64,000 nt of DNA from Solirubrobacterales bacterium (lineage in GTDB: Bacteria; Actinomycetota; Thermoleophilia; Solirubrobacterales; Solirubrobacteraceae). This document shows positions 43,001-50,578 of the stretch, piece by piece. The stretch's first letter is position 1, and each line of letters starts with the position of its first letter. The notes under the pieces were generated by a model, which ran no database searches, was not told where the DNA came from, and saw only the letters and a list, made by a program, of their open reading frames with translations. A program made the position numbers and the translations under genes. The stretch is from contig CANJIV010000001.1 of the NCBI GenBank assembly GCA_947474595.1, positions 310,001-374,000 on the forward strand, written 5' to 3'.

Positions 43001-43200
43001 CAGCGACGCAGGCCTACTACTACGTCCTCGACGACGAGAAGGTCCCGGTCGAGCGCGACGACAGAGACCGAGACTGGATCACCGAAACGGTGATGGAGGT
43101 TGCAGACGGCATCCTCTCTCAGGGATTTGAGCCTACGCCGTCATATGCGGCGTGCTCGATCTGTGACTATCGGATTCTTTGTCCGGCCGCCGAAAAGTAG
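40054..43200 (+). CDS. UvrD-like helicase fused to AddB-type nuclease (AdnA/AdnB-like)
   Basis: The 1048-residue superfamily I helicase has Walker A 'GGAGTGKS' (27-34), Walker B 'DEFQD' (231-235), 'GDDDQAIHRFRAAG', motif IV 'LEQSYRCD', motif V 'TMHAAKGLEFDHVYVLG' and motif VI 'VLYVAMTRASQRL'. The C-terminus (about 815-1048) is a PD-(D/E)XK nuclease with 'YELIDYKTGRPKT' and iron-sulfur cysteines C826, C1034, C1037 and C1043. The architecture matches the mycobacterial AdnA/AdnB recombination motors that process DNA double-strand ends. Those are encoded side by side; only one is present here. Confidence 0.9.
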   Translation: MPDALRGLTASEVGRVADPGDPLVIIGGAGTGKSRLLVERFAWLVEQGMSPDSIVVLTHAIAAAEALRAEIETAIDRPYESLMVSTASGLCTRLLRSEAMPAGLDPFLTAVTPADRLAMLIERIDELPLGLHDFQGRPSALLSNFIDRIDLLKEQLISSDSFETWAKHQPAGVREDLDREFAAVYRTHDQMLHDAGTLDDGDLLIQTTRLLREREDVRSRIAQRWRHVLVDEFQDASYAQVVLIGLLTSEHRGLTVAGDDDQAIHRFRAAGSKNLLDAMAAAGEGGIVRLEQSYRCDTRVLKAAEAVVVNDAERIDKTVLGRDGVAEDEVIRFWRCGNERAQAQGVAAQIERLIISEGVNPGSIAVLVRSVRREGQAVAVALEERAVPHRIVGAAPFFERAEIRDLLAWLRLLSDPSDASAVVRALARPPVALRSIDIARCTQIARRRKLDMISALNAATESPQIPPEARDRIVDFLKLYRSAAAALDTTRPEIFIHRLIDRLGLRRQQLFAAQADVVQRLINLAHFGDLATAYGLRTPQATPREFGRYIASVAGAGLRQDEAGNGPDPRAVSVMTMHAAKGLEFDHVYVLGLHSARMPGARRRVIAPISDDLLGEDLPPNTPDAHSVEMRRVLYVAMTRASQRLTLAYPAQADDGAVQHPSPFVEEARAAAGGIWEDHEEELFGPAETLHAAFRTLRDELLDTVAQTGRSLGELRFDTDLDVSHAVVRYLELVKLAALIERPDQQSVAEALPAINSRLLQAVTADQREIFLTSAVDDYLVSAERDERRRTQMAAAREEPSLEAFLPRRGDGLVLSASDVETYRQCPLRYKFARIFRIPQEPTIHQRFGILVHQVLERFHTAGANGELSEMLSLLEYGWRRGGFGDSEEERQLRAKAKASLTRYHERFQGESAEPMWFERSFSFKLGPHVLRGRVDRVDRLPNGGYELIDYKTGRPKTRAQLKEDIQLSLYAVGAREAWSLEAATQAYYYVLDDEKVPVERDDRDRDWITETVMEVADGILSQGFEPTPSYAACSICDYRILCPAAEK

Positions 43201-43212
43201 TACAGGCCTAGA

Positions 43213-44412
43213 TCACACCGAGCAGGCGATCGTGATCCTCAGCCGGATCGATCCAGGCGAGATATCGCCGGAGCGAACCGTCGCGTAGTAGACGTCATGG
43301 CCATCTTGATTTGCACGGCCTTGTTTAACGATCGTGGCACCCGTGACGGTCGCATGTGAGACCACGGCCTGCAGAACGGCCTCACCCTTTGGAAGGTTGC
43401 ACCCGCTCGTAATCGGGACCGCATAGGCCTGCGTGGTGAACGGATTAATACCGAACAGACGAACGATCGGAGCGACTGGGCCTGGGGGGATCGGAGGAAC
43501 CGGGGGGACTGGAGGCGGCGTAGTGCTCTTGCCGACCGTCAGCGTTACCCGAGACCCCTCGGCTACCTTGGTCCCCGATGCCGGGGACTCGCTAAGAACG
43601 ATGCCGTCCTGTGCCGGATTAGTTACCTGTTGCGTCACGAAGTAGGACGAAAGTCCGCCCTCGGAGATCGCGTTAGCTGCAGCCTGTTGGGTGTCGCCGA
43701 CAACGCCGGGCACCGTTACCTGGGTTGGAGCACGGTCGACGACGATTCGCACCGTTGATCCGACCTGGGCCTCTGTCTTAGGAGCTGGGGTCTGACCGAT
43801 CACTGAGTTAGGAGTCTCGTTGCCGTCCTTGCCGGTGATCTCAACCGCGAAGCCGAGCGCCTTGAGGTCGGCGACTGCTGTCTCTTCTTGGTCGCCGGTC
43901 ACGTCAGGCACGGTGACCTGCTGGGGACCGCGCGAGATCTCCAACGTGACGTCGGAGCCCTTGAGCTTGTCTGTTCCAGCCGGAGGAGTCGTCGCGACCG
44001 CGAGGCCGGAAGCGACCGCAGCGGAGAAGACCTCGGTGATCTGGGGCAAGAAGCCAGCCTCTCGAATTACCTGCTCGGCCTCATCGCGGCCCAGACGCGC
44101 AACATCTGGGACCTTGCCATCCCCGGGACCGTCGGAGACCGTGATCGTTACCGTCGACCCCTGTTTGGCCTTCTGGCCGGCGCCCGGATCCTCACTGAGA
44201 ACCCAATCCTTGGCCTTGGCATCGCTAACGCGCTTGACGTCGACCTTAAAGCCATCATCGACCAAGATCGTCGTAGCGGCGGCGACGTTCTGGCCGATCA
44301 CGCTCGGAACCGTCTTGTCACTACTACCACCGCAAGCCGTGACGGCGATTGCGGCAGAGGCAACGAGGATCAGCGTGGCACGAGACAGTAGGGCGGCGGG
44401 TGCGGTTTTCAT
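43213..44412 (-). CDS. Lipoprotein with four PASTA domains
   Basis: The 399-residue protein starts with a lipoprotein signal ending in VTAC (C27). Four PASTA domains follow (about 32-100, 101-170, 171-240, 241-312), each beginning V-P-x-V. A proline-rich linker ('TPPPVPPVPPIPPGP') leads to a C-terminal domain of about 85 residues with two cysteines, not recognised. PASTA domains bind peptidoglycan fragments or lipid II and are usually attached to Ser/Thr kinases or PBPs; no kinase or transpeptidase domain is present. A cell-wall-sensing or scaffold role is inferred. Confidence 0.88.
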   Translation of the reverse strand: MKTAPAALLSRATLILVASAAIAVTACGGSSDKTVPSVIGQNVAAATTILVDDGFKVDVKRVSDAKAKDWVLSEDPGAGQKAKQGSTVTITVSDGPGDGKVPDVARLGRDEAEQVIREAGFLPQITEVFSAAVASGLAVATTPPAGTDKLKGSDVTLEISRGPQQVTVPDVTGDQEETAVADLKALGFAVEITGKDGNETPNSVIGQTPAPKTEAQVGSTVRIVVDRAPTQVTVPGVVGDTQQAAANAISEGGLSSYFVTQQVTNPAQDGIVLSESPASGTKVAEGSRVTLTVGKSTTPPPVPPVPPIPPGPVAPIVRLFGINPFTTQAYAVPITSGCNLPKGEAVLQAVVSHATVTGATIVKQGRANQDGHDVYYATVRSGDISPGSIRLRITIACSV

Positions 44413-44419
44413 GGCGGTA

Positions 44420-44425
44420 AGGGTA
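44420..44425 (-). promoter_or_regulatory. -10 box of the PASTA lipoprotein gene
   Basis: On the minus strand TACCCT ends 7 nt before the ATG at 44412, with no ribosome binding site. Confidence 0.5.
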
Positions 44426-44444
44426 ATCGAGTGGGTGGACGCGC

Positions 44445-45389
44445 CTACGAAACCGTAACCGAAAAGCTTGCCTTAAAGGACTCTCCGGGAAGAGCCATCG
44501 TGACTCCTTCGTCAGTTACTAGTGCATTGGTCACCGCGGTCATCGGCTCGAAACAGATAAACGGCTCTCCGGGTGGAGCGTATACCTGCGCTACGTGAAA
44601 ACCGTCGGCGAAATTTACGGCGATGAGGCGCCCTGCCCCTTCAAGCGTGAAGGTAGTCGGCGAGGAGAGCTCGCCGTAGAGGTCATCGAAGCTACGGCTG
44701 GCCAAAGGAGCCCTGCTGGGCTCAACGGGCCTACTTTCTTTCGTCGGAATGCCGCGATCGTCGAGCAGATCTTCACGGAGCACAGCAAGACCTATCTGGA
44801 TCTCCTGGCGAGGTACATCGGGGAGCGCGAGGTAGGGGTGGTAGCCAAAGGAGATCGGCACGGGAACGTCGCCGGTGGCCTCCACTGTCGTGACAACGGT
44901 GAGCATTGCATCAGCGACGGTGGCCTCGATCACGACTACGTGGGGGAAAGGAAAGGCAGCGAGCAGCTCTGCATGAGCCCCAAAATCCAGACGGGCAGTC
45001 AGCACGGCGGCCTCGGTGGTCTCTGTTGTGCCAACAACCTCCCAGTAAGGCGAGGCACCCAGCAGGCCGTGCATCGCTAGGCCGTTGGCGTCAAGGTGCA
45101 GGGGGGAGATAGCTGGATCAAGTAGGACCTCGCGGCCCGCGATCGAATAGCGCATGCCGTCGAGCCGATTAGCCCAAGGGTGCAGAAACGGTATGCCAAA
45201 CGTTGAGCCAGTCTTGGCATAGGCCTCAAGCCCTCCACGCTGCCCCAACAGCTCCTCTCCGTGATGGCGCATCGAACAGGCGACCATCCCGACAGAGGGA
45301 ACGTAAGTCACCTCTAGGCATCGATCAGGACTCGTCAGCATCAAAGTCCCCCGACCACCTAGGCTGGACTGGGTGACGGTCGCGGTCAC
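44445..45389 (-). CDS. Aldose 1-epimerase (galactose mutarotase-like)
   Basis: The 314-residue beta-sandwich protein has 'GIPFLHPWANRLDGMRY' (substrate-binding Asn-Arg), 'AMHGLLG' with the catalytic His and 'SFGYHPYLALP' with the second His. A Glu in 'FICFEPMTAVTNAL' is the catalytic base. It interconverts alpha and beta anomers of hexoses. Start is GTG 3 nt after the PAC2 stop, so the two genes are co-transcribed. Confidence 0.87.
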   Translation of the reverse strand: MTATVTQSSLGGRGTLMLTSPDRCLEVTYVPSVGMVACSMRHHGEELLGQRGGLEAYAKTGSTFGIPFLHPWANRLDGMRYSIAGREVLLDPAISPLHLDANGLAMHGLLGASPYWEVVGTTETTEAAVLTARLDFGAHAELLAAFPFPHVVVIEATVADAMLTVVTTVEATGDVPVPISFGYHPYLALPDVPRQEIQIGLAVLREDLLDDRGIPTKESRPVEPSRAPLASRSFDDLYGELSSPTTFTLEGAGRLIAVNFADGFHVAQVYAPPGEPFICFEPMTAVTNALVTDEGVTMALPGESFKASFSVTVS

Positions 45390-45392
45390 CGG

Positions 45393-46259
45393 CTACTCTT
45401 CAGCGCCGCGCTGGCGTAGAAAGCGTTGAAACTCGTTTGCGATTTGGTCGCCAGAGACCTCCTCGGGATCCGGCAGCGGCGGCGTATCCGAAGCTGCCTC
45501 TAGGCGCTCGACAAACTCTTGGACATCGGGGTCGCTCTGCACCGCGCGGTCGACCTGGTGCTCATAGTCGGTCGTGGCCGACTCAAGCTCTGAGGCATCT
45601 ACGGTCACGCCGACCAGTCCCTCCAGCTTACGCACGAGCGCCAGCGCGGCCTTCGGGTTTGGCGCTGCTGCAACGTAATGTGGAACGGTTGCCCACAGGC
45701 TCGCGGATGGGATCCCTGCATCTGCGCACGCGCTGTGCAAGACGGCAGTGATCCCCGATGGACCTTCGTAATTAGCATCGCCCAGACCGAGCCGGCTGGC
45801 CATGTCGTCGTCGGAGGCGATACCAGTAATCGATACGGGCCGCGTGTGGGCAACGTCAGCAAGCAGCGCGCCCAGCGTGACGACAATTTGGACACCCATC
45901 GCCTCAGCGAGGTCAACGATCAAGCCGCAGTAAGTCCGCCACCGATAGGACGGCTCGTCGCCTGAAAGCAGGATCAGGTCCCGTGAAGCGCGTGGAGCAA
46001 GAGCCTCTCGGAAGAGTGTCTCGGGCCAAATTAGATCGCGATAGCGACCCTCGCTTAGCCGCACGATTGGACGCGTGGCTTGGAAATCGTAGAACTCTTC
46101 TGGGTCGATCGCGGCAAAGCGCTGGGCGTCAAAAGACTCCCCGAGAAAGTCCACCGCGGTCGACGCCGCATTGGCAGCATCGTTCCATCCTTTAAAGGCG
46201 CAGATCAGCGCTGGAGCGCGCAGGCCCTCAGGACGACGTTCCCAGATCAGTGGTTGCAC
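45393..46259 (-). CDS. PAC2-family protein (proteasome assembly chaperone-like)
   Basis: From the GTG at 46259 the protein is 288 residues, beginning 'MQPLIWERRPEGLRAPALI' and continuing 'CAFKGWNDAANAASTAVDFL', the typical PAC2 start. The central 'SGDEPSYRWRTYCGLIVDLAEAMGV' and 'LWATVPHYVAAAPNPKAALALV' are also family-typical. Actinobacteria with proteasomes carry such proteins, but a chaperone role is unproven in bacteria. The frame is open to 46592 on paper, but that would cross the divergent OB-HD gene; the -10 at 46267-46272 supports this GTG. Confidence 0.83.
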   Translation of the reverse strand: MQPLIWERRPEGLRAPALICAFKGWNDAANAASTAVDFLGESFDAQRFAAIDPEEFYDFQATRPIVRLSEGRYRDLIWPETLFREALAPRASRDLILLSGDEPSYRWRTYCGLIVDLAEAMGVQIVVTLGALLADVAHTRPVSITGIASDDDMASRLGLGDANYEGPSGITAVLHSACADAGIPSASLWATVPHYVAAAPNPKAALALVRKLEGLVGVTVDASELESATTDYEHQVDRAVQSDPDVQEFVERLEAASDTPPLPDPEEVSGDQIANEFQRFLRQRGAEE

Positions 46260-46266
46260 CCCTGCG

Positions 46267-46272
46267 ACGGTA
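46267..46272 (-). promoter_or_regulatory. -10 box of the PAC2 gene
   Basis: On the minus strand TACCGT ends 7 nt before the GTG at 46259. It selects this start among several possible ones. Confidence 0.45.
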
Positions 46273-46326
46273 CCGGATGAGAGCAATCTAGGGGCGCATC
46301 CGGGCCTCCCGCCATGATCGACGCTG

Positions 46327-47226
46327 ATGGCGAGCAGCGATACCAATACTGAGACCAGCACCGCAACTATCGCCTCGCTGCGTGCCGGCCACGACGTCGC
46401 TGGGGTCTTTGCCTGTACGCGCAAGGAACGTCTGATAGCCAGAACCGGGACCCCATATCTTGCAATTGAGTTGCGTGACCGCTCCGGCGCGATAGAGGCA
46501 AGAGCGTTCGCCAACGCCGATCTGCTCGCAGGACGGTTCGAGCGTGGTGACCTCGTTGAAGTCAACGGCCACGTCGACCGCTTCCGCGACAAACTTCAGA
46601 TCGAACTGAAAACGATCGCTAAAGCGCAGGGGTCAGATGCCGATCCAGCAACCTTTCTGCCTGTGGCTTACCGGGATATGGAAGAGCTTGATGGCTTCCT
46701 CGAACACCTAGCTCGCGAGGTCTACGATCCGGCCTTCCGCGCCCTACTCGACACACTGATCGCCGACGACGAACTCCGTAGCGCCTGGCGTCGCGCTCCC
46801 TGTACGCGAACCGGACACCACTCGTATCTAGGCGGCCTACTCGAGCACACAGTGGCGGTCGCAACGCTCGCACAGGAGACATCGCTACTGCACATCAAGC
46901 TCAACTCCGATCTCCTACTTACCGCCGCGATCGTGCATGACATTGGTCGTACGCGGGAGTTCACATACGGCGCCGAAATCGGCGTAACCGAAGAGGGTCG
47001 GCTGCTTGGACACCTTCAGATCGGCCAGCGGATGATCGAAGAGTACGCCCGCGACATTCTCGACGAGGAACGCAGGCTCGCACTTCTGCACTGCGTGCTC
47101 TGCCACCATGGACCAGACGCAGCGCCTGGGCGACGCTTTGGCTCGGCAGAGGCGCTCGCCTTGTTCCGCATTAACTCCTTAGATGCAACCATCAAGGGCG
47201 CACTTGAGCATGGGCTAGGAGGGTGA
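46327..47226 (+). CDS. OB-fold plus HD-domain nuclease (YhaM-like)
   Basis: The 299-residue protein has an N-terminal nucleic-acid-binding OB fold (about 25-105, 'YLAIELRDRSGAIEARAFANADLL') and an HD domain (about 155-290). The HD domain has 'HHSYLGGLLEHTVAVATLA', the HD pair in 'AAIVHDIGR' and downstream His in 'CHHGP'. This is the order of YhaM-type 3'-5' exoribonucleases of Firmicutes. RNA decay or processing is inferred. It diverges from PAC2 with a 67-bp gap. Confidence 0.85.
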   Translation: MASSDTNTETSTATIASLRAGHDVAGVFACTRKERLIARTGTPYLAIELRDRSGAIEARAFANADLLAGRFERGDLVEVNGHVDRFRDKLQIELKTIAKAQGSDADPATFLPVAYRDMEELDGFLEHLAREVYDPAFRALLDTLIADDELRSAWRRAPCTRTGHHSYLGGLLEHTVAVATLAQETSLLHIKLNSDLLLTAAIVHDIGRTREFTYGAEIGVTEEGRLLGHLQIGQRMIEEYARDILDEERRLALLHCVLCHHGPDAAPGRRFGSAEALALFRINSLDATIKGALEHGLGG

Positions 47227-47339
47227 GCGCCGCTACGGAGGGGCGATTTAGCTTCTAACTGAAGCAGCGATAGCTTGTCGTCCGCTAGTTTCTTACTCTT
47301 ACTCTCGCAAAAGAACTCAGCAGTCAACGAAAGGACCGT

Positions 47340-47645
47340 ATGACCCGTCCCGTGAATATCTCTATCGCTTTGTTGTGCGCTTGCACAGTGGCGCTTGGAG
47401 CCGCTGCCTGTGGTGGTAGCGGTGGCAGCTCGACCGTGACCGAGCAGGTCAAGGAAAAGACAGTCACCCAGCAGCAGCAGAATCAGCAGAACCAGGATCA
47501 GAATCAGAACCAGAACAACGACAATCAGAACCAAGATCAGAACAACAACAACGACAACAACAACAACAACCAAACCGATGCCCAGCGGTACAAGGAGTGC
47601 ATGGCGCACGCCGAAGCTCAGGACTGCGAGAACATCCCTCACTAA
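47340..47645 (+). CDS. Small Asn/Gln-rich lipoprotein
   Basis: The 101-residue protein has a signal segment (about 7-23) ending in AAAC (C24), a weak lipobox, then Gly/Ser, 'TVTEQVKEKTVT', a run of almost only Gln, Asn and Asp (44-80), and a short tail with two cysteines (C87, C96). The Q/N run mixes CAG, AAC, AAT and GAC codons, so it is a selected composition rather than one expanded repeat. AAAGGA lies 6-7 nt before the ATG. Not recognised as a family; function unknown. Confidence 0.7.
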   Translation: MTRPVNISIALLCACTVALGAAACGGSGGSSTVTEQVKEKTVTQQQQNQQNQDQNQNQNNDNQNQDQNNNNDNNNNNQTDAQRYKECMAHAEAQDCENIPH

Positions 47646-47675
47646 TCCACGGGGAACTCCTAACGGTTGAGCCGA

Positions 47676-48788
47676 CTACGCCGGCAGCGAGAGAACGCTG
47701 CCGGCGTCGGGTGGGGCTTGGCCCGTGAGCACGGCTAGGTAGGCCTTCTCCACAGCCTGAGGGCCAGCGCCGTACTCAATATTCAACAACTTGTTGGTGG
47801 GGTCGCCAACAAAGGTAATCAGCTCTTCAAGCGCTTGCGAGATACGTGAGAGCAGTTCGTTTGCGCCCCACTCGTCGGAGCACTTCTTCGCCTGAGTAGG
47901 CGCAAAGAAGAGGATCGGTGCAGGCCCGGGGAGGCCGTCGAAGCCGCCTAATGCTCCGATGTGCGTCGCGCCGACAGCGCAGTCGTAAACGAGCGCATCT
48001 CCGAACTTATTGTGGATCGCCGAGCGCACAGCGGCGTCGCCCGAGAAATCGATATACGCGAGCCTAATGCTCGAATCTAGCTCGGCTATCTGCTCATAGG
48101 AGAGGACTTGGTCGTAGAGACCAAGGCGCTCAACAAAGTCCACGTTCCTGGCGGCAGTCAACCCAATCAAGTTGGCATCACCACCCTTGGCGAGCATGAA
48201 CGCAGTGCCGTAGGCAGTCTTGCTTGAAGCGCTTGAAATCACTATTGCATCGGCGCCGAACCTAGTGTGGTCATCAAAAAAATCGTTGATTAAGAATGAG
48301 GTAGAGAAAAGCGGGCGCAGAAGCATAACCCTGCCCTCCTGCGTGCTGTCGTAGGTGGGATCGGCGCTAGTGAGCGAGTAGCTGTTGTAGATCGAAGGAA
48401 GGCCTTGGCGGTGCTCGGCGACGTCAGAGAAACCGCTATCGCTGACCTTGCCAGGAGTTACGGCTAGATAGCTCGACATCGGCAGGTAGCCGTACAGACG
48501 CTGACCAGCTTGAACGCCATCACACCGCGACTCGACGACTTCGCTAAAGCCCCAGACCGGAATTCTGCCCCAGCCCTCTTCGGCGGGGAAGAACTTCCAA
48601 TACGACATTAAGTCGCCGAAGGTCGCGTAGCTGATGTTGTTAGCGGTGAAGCCAAACCCGTCGACCCTCAGCAGCGCCTGTCCATCCACAAGTTGGACCT
48701 GATCGGCAGGCGGCGCGGGCGTGAACTCAACTGTCTTGAGATCGTCGCGCCGGACGCGGCAATCGAGTGGACCGCGCCCGGGTTGCAA
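47676..48788 (-). CDS. DUF2855 family protein
   Basis: The 370-residue protein fits DUF2855: N-terminal 'RVRRDDLKTVEF', 'GQALLRVDGFGFTANNISYATFGD', 'WGRIPVWGFSEVVES' and 'ISSASSKTAYGTAFMLA'. The fold resembles the MDR reductase superfamily (GroES-like plus Rossmann), but catalytic zinc residues are absent. No activity is established. It lies 5 nt after the cupin stop and starts with TTG, so translation is probably coupled. Confidence 0.82.
   Translation of the reverse strand: MQPGRGPLDCRVRRDDLKTVEFTPAPPADQVQLVDGQALLRVDGFGFTANNISYATFGDLMSYWKFFPAEEGWGRIPVWGFSEVVESRCDGVQAGQRLYGYLPMSSYLAVTPGKVSDSGFSDVAEHRQGLPSIYNSYSLTSADPTYDSTQEGRVMLLRPLFSTSFLINDFFDDHTRFGADAIVISSASSKTAYGTAFMLAKGGDANLIGLTAARNVDFVERLGLYDQVLSYEQIAELDSSIRLAYIDFSGDAAVRSAIHNKFGDALVYDCAVGATHIGALGGFDGLPGPAPILFFAPTQAKKCSDEWGANELLSRISQALEELITFVGDPTNKLLNIEYGAGPQAVEKAYLAVLTGQAPPDAGSVLSLPA
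47679..47706 (-). terminator. Hairpin overlapping the end of the DUF2855 gene
   Basis: A perfect 11-bp stem CGCCGGCAGCG/CGCTGCCGGCG with loop AGAGAA spans the last codons of the minus-strand gene and lies 33 nt after the convergent lipoprotein gene. It could terminate plus-strand transcription. There is no clear U-tract. Confidence 0.4.
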
Positions 48789-48793
48789 TGTCG

Positions 48794-49186
48794 TTAGGAG
48801 GCCATCGGGTCAGGTGCGCCTGACTCGCTCCACTCCGGCGCCTCATAGGCCTCGCCAGGCACGCCACCAAGCACCAGCAGTCGCAGTCCATCGGGACCAG
48901 CTACCAGCGTGCGCTTGGCGCTAGGGCCTACGCGGACCATCGTCTCTGTGTCGATCGCGAACTCCTCGCCATCGACGGTCATCGCCGCGCTGCCAGCGAG
49001 CACAACGTAGATCTCTTCTTGACGATCGTGGAGATGGTCGTGGTCGGGGTAACGGTCAAAGCCTGGCGGGAACTCCTCCACGGCCATCCCAAACGAGTTC
49101 GCTCCGAGGCTCGCGCGAGCCCTGCGCAGACCCCCGCCGAATGTGGTCTCCATCTCGTCGATGCGCTTTACGGTGTAATCAGACAT
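48794..49186 (-). CDS. Cupin-domain protein
   Basis: The 130-residue single-domain cupin has motif 1 'YPDHDHLHDRQEEIYVVLAG' with three metal-binding His and Glu. Motif 2 is around 'RVGPSAKRTLVAGPDGLRLLVLGG', where the last His ligand is replaced. It may be a small-molecule-binding or dioxygenase-like protein. A perfect TAGGAGG precedes the ATG by 8 nt. It is co-transcribed with the DUF2855 gene. Confidence 0.82.
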   Translation of the reverse strand: MSDYTVKRIDEMETTFGGGLRRARASLGANSFGMAVEEFPPGFDRYPDHDHLHDRQEEIYVVLAGSAAMTVDGEEFAIDTETMVRVGPSAKRTLVAGPDGLRLLVLGGVPGEAYEAPEWSESGAPDPMAS

Positions 49187-49249
49187 CGCGTCTACCTCCT
49201 AGGTAAGTTCGATCAAAGGATCACCATAGTGTGCCGTAATTACGGGTGC

Positions 49250-50545
49250 TCATGAGATTGAGTGGCCCGTCATCCGTCGGCCGAGGAGAACCAACGCCGC
49301 AGCGATCAGTCCGCTCAGCGCCATCACCCCCATCCCCCAAAAGAATCCGGCTGCCGCTGCGGGAAGAATTAACAGTGGTGCGATTGCCCCACCAACGTGG
49401 CCGATTCCATCCGTACTGGCAACGCCACGTGCTCGCATCAGAGATCTGAACTGCTCGGCCGTATTGACGTAAAGAATCGGAACGGCGAGGCCGATCGTTG
49501 CCGAGACGATGAAGCCAAAGCCCATCACGACCGCGGGGGTCGGCTCGAGTCCGATAATTGCCAGTGCGACCGCGTAGACCACCAGCGTCGCCGCGATAGT
49601 GAACTTGCGCTCAAAACGCTCGCCGACCCGAATTGACAACAGCGCTCCGACGACGAAGCCGAATCCTGTGACGCAGAGAAAGCTCAGGCTCGCCGATAGC
49701 GTGAAGCCTTGCTTGGTGAGGAGCGTCGGTGCCAACGTCAGCCAGCCGTAGTTGCCGATGTAGTAGATAAACCAGACACCGAGAAACAGTGCGGCCATGG
49801 TGACGAAGCTTCCGGGAGCGACCGTAGGCTGCGGCTTGGCAACAGGAATCGGCCCTTCACGGCCAGCAAACTGCTCGATCTCAACAACAGCGTCCTTGGC
49901 CTGTTGCTCGCGGCCTTCGGCGATCAGCCAGCGCACGGATGGAGGCAGGCCGAGGCGCAGCGGCAAAACCACTAAGGCTCCGACTGCGCCAATGATGAAC
50001 ATCACTCTCCAGCCGTCAGCAAATTCGGGGACGAGCGCCAGTGCGATGAACGGAGCTGCCGCCAGACCAGCGTACCCCCAGCTGACCGCCGTGCAGCCAG
50101 CGCGTCCGCGCAATCCGGCAGGCTAGATACCTGCAATATAAGCAGCGGCAGCAGCGATCTCGGCGCCGATACCCATACCGGTGATAAACCGTCCGACGAG
50201 CAACATCGCAAAGCCATCGGCTAGTGCCGCGATAACTCCGCCAACGATCAGTGCGATCACCGAGATGACCAACCCTTTGCGAGGGCCTAGTCGGTCGGCG
50301 ATCGCAGCGTCTGCCAGCGCACCGACAACGTATCCAACCAGTCCAACCGATACCGCCATCGCGGCTGTCGTAGAGCTGATATCAAACTGCTGCTCAATCA
50401 CAGGCAGTGCGGCGCCGATATTGACGATGTCGAAAAAGGCGAAGAAGTAGGCAGCGCCTACCACGAGCAAAACCCGCCTGCGGTATGGCCAGAGGCCGAT
50501 AGCATCGAGGCGGTCAACAACGCTACCTGGGCTGGTTGTGGGCAT
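49250..50545 (-). pseudogene. MFS transporter interrupted by an in-frame TAG
   Basis: The 432-codon sugar/aromatic-acid-type MFS transporter has 12 predicted helices, with 'ADRLGPRKGLVIS' in the first half and the second half intact to the C-terminus. At 50123-50125 the codon after 'AAAYIAGI' is TAG, and the same frame continues 'PAGLRGRAGCTAVSWGYAG'. In relatives this region reads like 'YIAEISPxxLRGR', so one base change (TCG to TAG) explains it. There is no frameshift. It is a recent pseudogene, a sequencing error, or rarely a readthrough site; other genes here end in TAG, so the code is not reassigned. Confidence 0.85.
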
Positions 50546-50551
50546 TTTTCT

Positions 50552-50557
50552 ATCCTA
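50552..50557 (-). promoter_or_regulatory. -10 box of the interrupted MFS gene
   Basis: On the minus strand TAGGAT ends 6 nt before the ATG at 50545. The promoter appears intact even though the reading frame is broken. Confidence 0.45.
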
Positions 50558-50578
50558 AGGAATCGCGCGTCAGCGTAT

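Noticed and set aside
47016-47642. 208-codon minus-strand frame with long Val/Leu/Ile runs
   Set aside because: It is the complement of the Asn/Gln-rich tract and of the end of the OB-HD gene.
50123-50125. Stop-codon reassignment as explanation for the internal TAG
   Set aside because: Several intact genes here end in TAG at their expected C-termini (for example at 1032 and 43200), so TAG acts as stop.
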